Shown piece after piece: positions 1 through 5,291 of a stretch of DNA of 5,291 nucleotides. The notes below the pieces were generated by a model. It saw only the letters and a list, made by a program, of their open reading frames with translations. It was not told the origin of the DNA and did not search any database. Origin of the DNA: Spirochaetaceae bacterium (GTDB taxonomy: Bacteria; Spirochaetota; Spirochaetia; Sphaerochaetales; Sphaerochaetaceae). Position 1 is the first letter of the stretch; every line of letters begins with the position of its first letter. The DNA lies in NCBI GenBank assembly GCA_003454065.1, contig DMKZ01000172.1:1-5291 (forward strand). The letters are read 5' to 3'. Position numbers and translations under genes: made by a program.

Positions 1-229
1 GAGCCTGCTTCTTGGTTCCGACGAAAAGAATCTGCTTGCGGTTTCTGACCTGCCTTCTGATTTCGTTGTAGGCTTTGACTATGCATTCCGTAGTCTGAAC
101 CAGATCTATGATATGCACGCCTTCCCTTTGCTGATAAATGTATTTAGCCATTTTCGGATTCCATCTTTTCACCTGATGTCCGAAATGCACGCCCGCTTCA
201 AGCAGGCTTTTCATTGCCACTTGTGACAT
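1..229 (-). CDS. rpsB: 30S ribosomal protein S2, N-terminal part (runs off the window)
   Basis: Structural protein of the small ribosomal subunit, needed for S1 binding and initiation. The window holds codons 1-76 plus one base; the C-terminal two thirds lie beyond position 1. The translation begins MSQVAMKSLLEAGVHFGHQ and shows family signatures in order: LLEAGVHFGHQVKRWNPKM (residues 9-27), KYIY (29-32), GVHIIDL (37-43) and ILFVGTKKQA (67-76). The ATG at 229-227 is fixed by the standard S2 N-terminus and by a strong purine-rich ribosome binding site (AAGGAAGGGG) two bases upstream. The gene is divergent from mfd across a 237-bp intergenic region. In most bacteria rpsB is followed by tsf (EF-Ts); that partner would lie outside the window. 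The promoter and a structured leader are listed separately. I am very sure of the family. Confidence 0.97.
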   Translation of the reverse strand, partial: MSQVAMKSLLEAGVHFGHQVKRWNPKMAKYIYQQREGVHIIDLVQTTECIVKAYNEIRRQVRNRKQILFVGTKKQA

Positions 230-231
230 TT

Positions 232-243
232 CCCCTTCCTTTG
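232..243 (-). promoter_or_regulatory. Strong Shine-Dalgarno sequence of rpsB
   Basis: Reading the minus strand, AAAGGAAGGGG precedes the ATG at 229. It is an extended purine tract complementary to the 16S rRNA tail, as expected for a highly translated ribosomal-protein gene. It confirms the start choice and contrasts with the absence of any such site before mfd. Confidence 0.8.
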
Positions 244-278
244 CCGCGCGAAGCACGACCCCCCTGAACGATATTACT

Positions 279-299
279 CATCGGGCATTTTGCCCGATG
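279..299 (-). promoter_or_regulatory. Hairpin in the rpsB leader, candidate S2 autoregulatory element
   Basis: A perfect 9-bp inverted repeat, CATCGGGCA / TGCCCGATG with a 3-nt AAA loop on the minus strand, lies about midway in the predicted rpsB 5' leader, 50 nt before the start codon. No U-tract follows it in the rpsB direction (next bases AGTAATATCG), so it is not a standard terminator for rpsB transcripts. The upstream leader segment CCGATGA (327-321, minus strand) duplicates part of the 3' arm and could pair with the 5' arm instead, giving two alternative folds. Many bacteria control rpsB through S2 binding to its own leader; assigning that role here is inference. In the other orientation the stem is followed by GCGATTTTTG, a weak T-run, but no plus-strand gene ends here. 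Confidence 0.5.
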
Positions 300-343
300 G
301 CGATTTTTGATAAGCGCTCGTCATCGGAGAGCAAATCCTTGTA

Positions 344-372
344 ATTCTACCTGTTTTCAGATTAAAAATCAA
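344..372 (-). promoter_or_regulatory. Sigma-70-type promoter of rpsB
   Basis: On the minus strand, -35 TTGATT (372-367) is followed by a 17-bp spacer and -10 TAGAAT (349-344). The optimal spacing and 4/6 and 5/6 consensus matches make this the best promoter in the divergent region. Transcription should begin near 336-338, giving a leader of about 108 nt that contains the hairpin at 279-299. Confidence 0.65.
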
Positions 373-431
373 ATCCTCAGCGCCCTCTTATGTCTGCAAT
401 CTCTTGTCGCACTATCAAAGATCCTGACCCA

Positions 432-460
432 TAGAGTTTTTTTTACGCAACATATATAAT
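432..460 (+). promoter_or_regulatory. Predicted mfd promoter placing the transcription start at or near the ATG
   Basis: A perfect TATAAT (455-460) ends 6 bp before the mfd ATG at 467. The -35 position at 17-bp spacing reads TAGAGT (432-437), a weak match, and a T8 tract (437-444) fills much of the spacer. Starts normally fall 6-8 bp after a -10 box, so the transcript would begin at about 467, with essentially no leader. No purine-rich ribosome binding site is visible in the 20 bases before the ATG, which fits leaderless translation. The -10 box is clear by eye; the leaderless conclusion is inference. Confidence 0.5.
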
Positions 461-466
461 AAAATC

Positions 467-3400
467 ATGAACGAAATTCAACAAGACGCCTATCCTCATA
501 ACACCAAAAACAGAATCAAATACAACTCAGCAGACAAGGATATATTGGACACCGGAATATTATCCGGCTTGGAAATCGAATCCGGCAAGCATCTGCTTGT
601 CAAAACAAGCGTCGGCTTCCTGCAAAACCTGATGATTCTCGATTACAGGGACAGGACGGATGAAGGAAATATCTATGTGATATACGCATCACGCGAAGAA
701 TGCGAATCCAATGCTGCGGCCATCAAGGAACGTTACGAGAATACCATTGCAATTTGTAATGACTGCGGGAATCGGGAAGCCTTCGATTCGTCCTTCGTCC
801 AAGCAGCCAAAGACATCCAGCATGGCAAGCGGAAAAACATCATATTGACCACATACAAAACCGTTTGCAATGTCATCCCGATATTTTCCGATGACGCAGG
901 AAGCGCGATGACCATCCGCAAAGGAGAAAAGCTGAATATAAGGAAACTAAGCTCCTTTCTCACCGAATCGGGCTATTGCGAAGTCCCGTTCCTGCAAAAC
1001 GGCGGTGATTTCAGCTTGTTCGGAGAGGTCGTGTGCGCATTTCCCGTCTTCAGCGCGAATCCGATACGAATATACCTCGACTTCGATGAAATAGAGAAAA
1101 TCGCCTATTATGATTTGCAAACGGATGAGAACATCGCTGAAACCGAAGAATACTCCTTCGCTAAAATCGATACGCTTCATAGCAACAATGCGGCTTTCGC
1201 CAGCATCTTCGCCGAAAATGATTCATTCGTTTTCGTGGGAATGGAAAAGCTTCTCACGCTTAAAGCGCAAATGAAAGGCATTATCGATAGCGACAACTTC
1301 GAAAAATGGTTCGAAAACAATGATAATTCCGTGAAATGCGAATTCTACGAAATGTCCGATGATACCGGAGCGAAGCCCATAGACGGCGTGCGCGAAGCCG
1401 AACCGTTCGTCTCATTCAAGGTGTTCTGCGAAAAACTGAACTCATTGCTGAAATTCGACTACAAAGTCCGCATCCTGACGAACTCGATAATTCAAATGGA
1501 AAGAATCAAAGCGCTTCTGAATATCAAGGACAACGACAACCTGCGTTTCGAAGAGTCGGAAATAAACAAAGGGTTCTACCTTGAAAAATACAAAATCGCT
1601 TTCTTCAGCGCCAACGACATTTTCAACAAAAAGGAGCGCGCAAACGTATTCTCTTCCCTTCAGACGCAGCCGATAATGGATTTCATGTCGCTCAGACCCG
1701 GCGATTTCGTAGTTCATAGCCAAAACGGAATAGGAAGATTCATCGGCTTCGACAAAATCGAAATGCTCGGCAGAGAGCGCGACTACATAAAAATCGAATA
1801 TTCCGACAAGGAATTCTTCTATGTCCCGCTTGAAAGAGCCAACGAAGTGGAAAAATACATCGGCAGCGAGAAAATCAAATTGGACAAGCTTCATTCCAAC
1901 TCATGGAGCAAGAAGAAGAAGAAGGCGATGGAAAACGCCATGCTTTTCGCCGACAACCTGCTGAAGATAAACGCTAGAAGAAAAATGTCCAACGGCTTTT
2001 GCCACATGAAAGATACGCAATGGCAGTTGATTTTCGAGGAGGGTTTCGAAAACGAAGAGACGCCGGATCAGCTTCAGGCGATTGAAGATGTCAAACGCGA
2101 CATGGAGCGTCCGATCCCCATGGACAGGATAATATGCGGAGACGTAGGGTTCGGCAAGACGGAGGTCGCATTCAGGGCTTGCTTCAAAGCGATAATGAGC
2201 GGCAGGCAAGTCTGCTTCATATCCCCTACCACGATTCTGACATCGCAGCATTTCAACAATTTCAAGAAGCGATGCGCTGATTTCCCGATAAGGATCGAGG
2301 AGCTTTCCAGGATAAAGAAGAAAAGCGAAGCAACCAAAATAATCGAAAGGCTTGGGAACGGAACCGCCGACATAGTTTTCGCAACTCATCGCGCACTGCA
2401 TAAGGACGTGAAATTCAAAAACCTCGGTCTCCTTGTAGTCGATGAGGAGCAGCGCTTCGGCGTGAAGGATAAGGAAACCATCAGGGACATGAAAGCGAAT
2501 GTCGATACGCTCACGCTGACTGCCACCCCGATTCCGCGAACCCTATACATGAGCCTTCTCAAGCTCAGAGACGTCTCCCTCCTCTCAACGCCGCCGAAAC
2601 AGCGAGTCGCAATCGAAACCGTTATCAGAAGATACGATGAAGACGTTGAAACGCAAGCGATCGAATACGAGCTGAAACGCGGAGGGCAAGTATTCTATCT
2701 TCACAACGACACATCAGACATAAGGGCTGTGCGAAACAGGATTTCGAATACCTTTCCGAACGCCAAAGCGGATTTCATACACGGTAAGATGAGAAGCATA
2801 GAAATAGAGAATTCGATATACAATTTCGCCAACGGCTGGACCGATATTCTGGTTTCCACCACCATCATAGAAAACGGAATAGACGTTCCCAACGCCAATA
2901 CGCTCATAGTGGATGATGCGACCATATACGGCACCAGCCAGCTATATCAAATCAAAGGACGCGTGGGAAGAAGCTCGAGAAAAGCCATAGCATATTTGTT
3001 CTATCCTCAAAAGAAAAACGTGAATCCGACTGCGATAGCGAGGCTGAAAGTCATAAGCGAAAACAAATCGCTCGGTTCCGGATTCAACATAGCCATGAAC
3101 GATCTTGCATTGAGAGGAGCGGGAAACATACTGTCCAAAGAGCAAAGCGGGCATATCGCTGAAGTAGGATTTGAAACATACATGCATCTTCTCGACTTAT
3201 GCATCAAAAGTCTCGAAAGCGGCAAAGACGCAGACGGCATCAATGTAGACGAGGAATTCAATGTCTATATCAATATCCCCTACTCCGCATACGTTCCAGA
3301 CACGTACATCGGCGAAACGGCGGTCAAGTTCATTCTCTACAAACAGCTTGCGAATGCTAAAAGCGAAGGCGAAATAGCAGGCATATTGTCCAGAATAGAA

Positions 3401-3694
3401 AACAGATACGGAAAATTGCCGGCGCCTTTGGTCGAACTCTATCGCATAAATCTGATAAAAATCATCTGTAAGGAGAAAAGGATTTCGGAAATAAGCGAAA
3501 GCGACGACAAGAATGTGCTTTCGCTGCGCTACGCAAAGGTCAAGGATATGAAGATAAGCGCTGTATTGGAATTGGTCAAAAGGAAAAGCGGCAAGATAAT
3601 GCTGAACAACTCCCGACCAAACGAAGTGCTACTCGACTGCCGCAATGAAAACGATAAGATAGGCTGCCTGATCGAAACGCTGCGGATGCTGTGA
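467..3694 (+). CDS. mfd: Transcription-repair coupling factor Mfd
   Basis: ATP-dependent DNA translocase that removes RNA polymerase stalled at lesions and recruits UvrA to start nucleotide excision repair; cytoplasmic. Residues 1-340 are a divergent UvrB-like region, including ILTTYKTV (126-133). Residues 403-500 are the CarD-like polymerase-interaction domain (PGDFVVHSQNGIGRFIGF, 411-428; KEFFYVPLERAN, 448-459). Residues 515-850 form the superfamily 2 motor: Q-motif region ETPDQLQAI (531-539), Walker A GDVGFGKT with K564, DEEQRFG (659-665), TATPIPRT (685-692), IIENGIDVP (800-808) and GRVGR (831-835). The TRG region FNIAMNDLALRGAGN (873-887) and D7 domain (about 930-1070; PYSAYVPDTYI, NRYGKLP) follow. 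At 1075 aa it is slightly shorter than the usual 1130-1180, mostly at the N-terminus. The ATG at 467 is the only plausible start before deep internal codons, since an in-frame TGA lies at 425-427. Oddities: the conserved 'RGG' arginine is F185, and motif VI reads QIKGRVGR rather than QLRGRVGR. Confidence 0.97.
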   Translation: MNEIQQDAYPHNTKNRIKYNSADKDILDTGILSGLEIESGKHLLVKTSVGFLQNLMILDYRDRTDEGNIYVIYASREECESNAAAIKERYENTIAICNDCGNREAFDSSFVQAAKDIQHGKRKNIILTTYKTVCNVIPIFSDDAGSAMTIRKGEKLNIRKLSSFLTESGYCEVPFLQNGGDFSLFGEVVCAFPVFSANPIRIYLDFDEIEKIAYYDLQTDENIAETEEYSFAKIDTLHSNNAAFASIFAENDSFVFVGMEKLLTLKAQMKGIIDSDNFEKWFENNDNSVKCEFYEMSDDTGAKPIDGVREAEPFVSFKVFCEKLNSLLKFDYKVRILTNSIIQMERIKALLNIKDNDNLRFEESEINKGFYLEKYKIAFFSANDIFNKKERANVFSSLQTQPIMDFMSLRPGDFVVHSQNGIGRFIGFDKIEMLGRERDYIKIEYSDKEFFYVPLERANEVEKYIGSEKIKLDKLHSNSWSKKKKKAMENAMLFADNLLKINARRKMSNGFCHMKDTQWQLIFEEGFENEETPDQLQAIEDVKRDMERPIPMDRIICGDVGFGKTEVAFRACFKAIMSGRQVCFISPTTILTSQHFNNFKKRCADFPIRIEELSRIKKKSEATKIIERLGNGTADIVFATHRALHKDVKFKNLGLLVVDEEQRFGVKDKETIRDMKANVDTLTLTATPIPRTLYMSLLKLRDVSLLSTPPKQRVAIETVIRRYDEDVETQAIEYELKRGGQVFYLHNDTSDIRAVRNRISNTFPNAKADFIHGKMRSIEIENSIYNFANGWTDILVSTTIIENGIDVPNANTLIVDDATIYGTSQLYQIKGRVGRSSRKAIAYLFYPQKKNVNPTAIARLKVISENKSLGSGFNIAMNDLALRGAGNILSKEQSGHIAEVGFETYMHLLDLCIKSLESGKDADGINVDEEFNVYINIPYSAYVPDTYIGETAVKFILYKQLANAKSEGEIAGILSRIENRYGKLPAPLVELYRINLIKIICKEKRISEISESDDKNVLSLRYAKVKDMKISAVLELVKRKSGKIMLNNSRPNEVLLDCRNENDKIGCLIETLRML

Positions 3695-3702
3695 AGCCGC
3701 TT

Positions 3703-3720
3703 CTGCAAACCTAATTGCAG
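3703..3720. terminator. Small hairpin between convergent genes, weak terminator candidate
   Basis: CTGCAA-ACCTAA-TTGCAG forms a perfect 6-bp stem with a 6-nt loop, beginning 9 bp after the mfd stop codon and overlapping the end (TAG at 3713-3711) of the minus-strand remnant. It is symmetrical, so it could act on transcripts from either side. Neither side has a U-tract, so it is not a typical intrinsic terminator. It could instead be an mRNA 3'-end stabiliser, or chance. It is the only structure I see between the two convergent genes. Confidence 0.25.
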
Positions 3721-3818
3721 GACTTGGCGATCTTCTCAACCTCGCTTACGGAAAGTTCCGAATACATCGCCACCTTATCTATGGGCACTCCATCGGAAAT
3801 AATACGATTCTTCTCATC
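3711..3818 (-). pseudogene. Detached C-terminal tail (35 codons) of the broken accessory gene
   Basis: Directly after the TAA at 3821-3819 the same reading frame continues for 35 sense codons to a TAG at 3713-3711. The peptide starts DEKNRIISDG and contains GVPIDKVAMYSELSVSEVEK before ending IAKSCN. The pattern of a short 'G-hydrophobic-I-x-x-hydrophobic-A' helix followed by 'LSxxEVEKI' closely resembles the C-terminal helical tail common in Rpn-type / PD-(D/E)XK nuclease 'transposase' families and related proteins. It has no start codon or ribosome binding site of its own; its only ATG (M21) is deep inside. It therefore looks like the original C-terminus of the upstream ORF, cut off by a nonsense mutation. 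The peptide and frame are seen directly; the family resemblance rests on motif memory, not a search. Confidence 0.5.
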
Positions 3819-4202
3819 TTAATCCTCCGTTCCGTTTTCATCATCTCTACCTTGAAGCTTCGCGTCCGCATTATCGGCATTCGCTTCTACGCCGCCCAAA
3901 GCCTCTGACATGCCAATATCGCATATCTCCGCAAGCTTATTTGATTCGCCCACCCATCCGACAAATTCGGATCTTTTAAGCGATTCCGTCACCGCCACAT
4001 CCGCTAAAACCAAATCGGGAAAGTCCGACAGCTTCGGCTTGCTTCCCTTCTTCACCCTCCTCTCAATAGGTTCTGCCCAGTACGAAGAATCTGACTTCAA
4101 ATAGAAAAACCTATAAAGTGTCTCTGGATCAGCATACACAGCATACAAATCGAGATCCTGTAAAATAGGTGTTGTCGCCAAAAACGGCGACAAAAAAACC
4201 AA
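3819..4202 (-). CDS. Hypothetical protein, probably the frameshifted continuation of the upstream ORF
   Basis: A 127-aa reading frame if started at TTG 4202, though the frame is open back to 4223. I do not recognise a family. Residues 15-60 are well formed (ILQDLDLYAVYADPETL, then YRFFYLKSDSSYWAEPIERR), followed by a basic stretch RRVKKGSKPK (48-57), then DFPDLVLADVAVTESLKRS, and a polar acidic C-terminus. It overlaps the 287-aa ORF by 74 bp in the +1 frame. Its first residues (MVFLSPFLATT) look unlike a natural N-terminus, which favours it being the rest of the same protein. Against this, GGAGAGAGG (4216-4208) lies 5 bp before the TTG and could serve as a ribosome binding site, so a translationally coupled second gene is possible. 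It ends at TAA 3821-3819, after which the same frame continues with a protein-like tail. I favour a pseudogene fragment. Confidence 0.5.
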   Translation of the reverse strand: MVFLSPFLATTPILQDLDLYAVYADPETLYRFFYLKSDSSYWAEPIERRVKKGSKPKLSDFPDLVLADVAVTESLKRSEFVGWVGESNKLAEICDIGMSEALGGVEANADNADAKLQGRDDENGTED

Positions 4203-4992
4203 CGTTTCCTCTCTCCATTTCAGTTATAGGCGCAGACGGCAGGGCGACCCGGAATTCCACGCCTTCCACCTCAGGAAGCGTAGCCCTCCCTCCGGATGTC
4301 ACCGATTGAGAAAATGCCGCCCCAGATCCCGGCTCATAGCAATCTGTTCCATGCACGAAAAACCTTACCGAATATTCCAACGACTTCGTATCACCGCTCT
4401 TAAACAAGCATACGGAAATGCCGTTAGCTATTTTGGAAACAATTTTTCGCAATTCTCTTGCTTTGCCACTGTCAAATTTACCTTTATGTGAAAGCAATTC
4501 ATTTTTACCATGATATTCACGAATCCCTTCAATCATTCCATCGTAAGTTCCAAGGATATCAAGTCTGCTGTGTTTAATTTCGCTGTGAAGCGACGAGGAA
4601 AAGTTTCTTACGCAATCATCATAAAGCCTGCGCATCTCATCAAACAAAGAATCGCCTACAATGCTTCTGATTCTTTCAGACGCTCTTGTTATATTTGGAT
4701 TTTTGACGCATCCATCAGGCCAGATCACATCATAAGTGTCGCCGCCAACGTTAATCCTATCCCCCTTGCCAACAGCCACAAACTTCGTTCCTTTTTTAAA
4801 ATGCTCACGAAAGCTGTAAATGTTCAAAATATCCTGAGACAATATAATTGTTATATCCGTTTCCGACTCCATTAGCATAGAGTAAACCTCTATAGCGGAT
4901 CTGCATGAAAATGAGTCAGAAGGAATGAAACAGACATGCGCATCGCAATTCCAAATCATTGCATTTGTCAAAAATCGACACACAATTCGCAT
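4129..4992 (-). CDS. Hypothetical protein of unknown family, N-terminal part of a probably broken gene
   Basis: A 287-aa ORF convergent with mfd; I do not recognise its family. It has no signal peptide or clear membrane segment, so it is probably cytoplasmic. Residues 18-75 look alpha/beta (AHVCFIPSDS; then VYSMLMESETDITIILSQ), 101-165 are largely helical and charged, and 180-270 alternate helix and strands (LRKIVSKIANGISVCLF; then SLEYSVRFFVHGTDCYE), vaguely like a small ligand-sensing fold. The last 20 residues, from the T7 run on, end FVCCVC and look out of frame. Cysteines are frequent. The start could be ATG 4992 (weak ribosome binding site; in-frame TAG just upstream) or ATG 4959 (MIWNCDAHV), which begins the conserved-looking part. 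Loss of one base in 4129-4223 would fuse it to the next ORF, giving about 390 aa. Coding is likely; function is unknown. Confidence 0.55.
   Translation of the reverse strand: MRIVCRFLTNAMIWNCDAHVCFIPSDSFSCRSAIEVYSMLMESETDITIILSQDILNIYSFREHFKKGTKFVAVGKGDRINVGGDTYDVIWPDGCVKNPNITRASERIRSIVGDSLFDEMRRLYDDCVRNFSSSLHSEIKHSRLDILGTYDGMIEGIREYHGKNELLSHKGKFDSGKARELRKIVSKIANGISVCLFKSGDTKSLEYSVRFFVHGTDCYEPGSGAAFSQSVTSGGRATLPEVEGVEFRVALPSAPITEMERGNVGFFVAVFGDNTYFTGSRFVCCVC
4172..4198 (-). other. T7 run overlapping an 8-bp hairpin at the ORF junction
   Basis: On the minus strand a run of seven T (4198-4192) leads into a perfect hairpin, TTGTCGCC-GTTTTT-GGCGACAA (4193-4172, 8-bp stem with a 6-nt loop), whose 5' arm shares the last two T of the run. 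It lies inside the overlap where the 287-aa and 127-aa ORFs could be joined. In the first ORF the run reads GGT TTT TTT GTC, the phase of a classic -1 slippery heptamer, yet the shift needed to enter the second ORF is +1 (loss of one T). A replication or sequencing error in the homopolymer is the simplest explanation; transcriptional slippage is the biological alternative. Confidence 0.5.
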
Positions 4993-5141
4993 CGCCTATG
5001 GAGTTCACGATCAATCTCATGATGCGAACTCCGATATGATTATGTTTTGTTTTTCGCTTAGATGACGGTTCTTATTCGCCGGAAGTGCGAACAGCATGAA
5101 GAAAGCAGTCTCAGAGAGAAAATCGTCCGATTTAGGGCGCT
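4993..5141. other. Intergenic stretch, no supportable gene
   Basis: No convincing coding sequence on either strand; the short ORFs here lack protein-like composition or ribosome binding sites. It holds the palindrome described at 5000-5032. It also has an A/T-rich patch with CATAAT on the minus strand (5042-5037), which could be the -10 of the broken gene, although no good -35 sits 16-18 bp upstream. A small 5-bp stem, AAATC-GTCC-GATTT, lies at 5120-5133. Confidence 0.45.
5000..5032. repeat. Imperfect palindrome upstream of the hypothetical gene
   Basis: GGAGTTC (5000-5006) and GAACTCC (5026-5032) are perfect 7-bp inverted arms. The inner sequence is also partly symmetrical (GATCA against TGATG), so much of the 33-bp stretch can pair. 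It lies 8 bp upstream of the ATG at 4992, in the expected leader or promoter of that gene. It could be an operator for a dimeric regulator or an mRNA hairpin near the ribosome binding site; the sequence alone does not distinguish these. Confidence 0.4.
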
Positions 5142-5291
5142 TCTAAAAACCTGCTCTGTTCGAAGATGCCTGCGGATTTTCGAGATGGAAAGCCGGCGGA
5201 AAACGCAGGAATACTTGTCGTATTTCGAGGCTTTCCGCTGACTTTGCGGCCGGAAAGGCATCTGGCAGGTTCGGACTCTGAGGTTTTTAGA
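5142..5291. repeat. 150-bp element bounded by 11-bp terminal inverted repeats
   Basis: TCTAAAAACCT (5142-5152) and AGGTTTTTAGA (5281-5291) are perfect inverted repeats, the right copy coinciding with the window end. Nested pairs lie inside: AGATGCC (5164-5170) with GGCATCT (5257-5263), GGAAAGCC (5187-5194) with GGCTTTCC (5229-5236), the overlapping GCGGAAA (5196-5202) with TTTCCGC (5232-5238), and a central hairpin AATAC-TTGTC-GTATT (5210-5224). The order is properly nested apart from the competing GGAAAGCC/GCGGAAA pair, so either strand could fold into a long stem. There is no coding capacity. It resembles a non-autonomous repeat (MITE- or REP-like) or a structured intergenic repeat. Genome copy number cannot be judged here, and the element may extend past the window. 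Confidence 0.6.

Noticed and set aside
279..311. Hairpin plus GCGATTTTTG read as a plus-strand intrinsic terminator
   Set aside because: No plus-strand gene ends here, and the T-run is short and offset from the stem. A leader element for rpsB explains it better.
733..3261. Several minus-strand ORFs of 76-166 aa inside mfd
   Set aside because: They lie wholly antisense to a clearly conserved protein, have no protein-family features, and arise from the codon bias of mfd.
4172..4198. Classic -1 programmed frameshift (T TTT TTT heptamer with hairpin)
   Set aside because: The phase of the heptamer is right for -1, but the second ORF lies in the +1 frame, and the hairpin overlaps the run instead of starting 5-9 nt after it.
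3910..4875. Plus-strand ORFs of 61-121 aa at 3910-4104, 4306-4491 and 4510-4875
   Set aside because: They are antisense to the minus-strand hypothetical ORFs, lack ribosome binding sites and read as low-quality protein. The minus-strand frames, with their recognisable tail, are the better choice.
5058..5261. Minus-strand 67-aa ORF, rich in Arg and Ser
   Set aside because: It overlaps the inverted-repeat element, has no supported start, and its composition is that of a chance frame through structured non-coding DNA.
1..5291. tRNA, rRNA, CRISPR arrays, integrase or attachment sites
   Set aside because: No cloverleaf, rRNA segment, regularly spaced direct repeats or recombinase motifs were seen on either strand.

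Overview
The window looks like chromosomal DNA from a bacterium, with two divergent core genes on the left and a decaying accessory region on the right. The S2 protein and the 5142-5291 inverted-repeat element suggest a spirochaete, possibly a host-associated Treponema. That is an impression from sequence style only, with no phylogeny behind it.

Left part (1-466): the first 76 codons of rpsB (ribosomal protein S2) run leftwards out of the window. A good sigma-70-type promoter (TTGATT-17-TAGAAT) lies upstream, followed by a leader of about 108 nt. The leader carries a 9-bp hairpin and a second short segment that could compete with its stem, which suits ribosomal-protein autoregulation. The divergent mfd gene has a perfect TATAAT box ending 6 bp before its ATG and no Shine-Dalgarno sequence, so its mRNA may be leaderless.

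Centre (467-3694): an intact 1075-aa Mfd (transcription-repair coupling factor). It has a shortened, divergent UvrB-like N-terminus, a CarD-like RNA-polymerase-binding domain, a complete superfamily 2 translocase core and a C-terminal D7 domain. The N-terminal module lacks the arginine of the usual 'RGG' signature.

Right part (3695-4992, minus strand, convergent with mfd): an unrecognised gene that appears broken. A 287-aa ORF overlaps a second ORF in another frame. The two would join into one protein of about 390 aa if one base were lost, and a run of seven T inside an 8-bp hairpin sits at the overlap. The second ORF ends at TAA, but the same frame then continues for 35 well-formed codons resembling the C-terminal helical tail of Rpn/PD-(D/E)XK 'transposase' families. 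The simplest reading is a recent pseudogene with a frameshift and a premature stop. Two overlapping genes or recoding remain possible.

Far right (4993-5291): a non-coding stretch with an imperfect palindrome just upstream of the broken gene, then a 150-bp element bounded by perfect 11-bp inverted repeats with nested internal stems. It is cut by, or ends exactly at, the window edge. I see no convincing undescribed multi-gene system. The best leads are the broken accessory gene, the inverted-repeat element, the rpsB leader and the possibly leaderless mfd.
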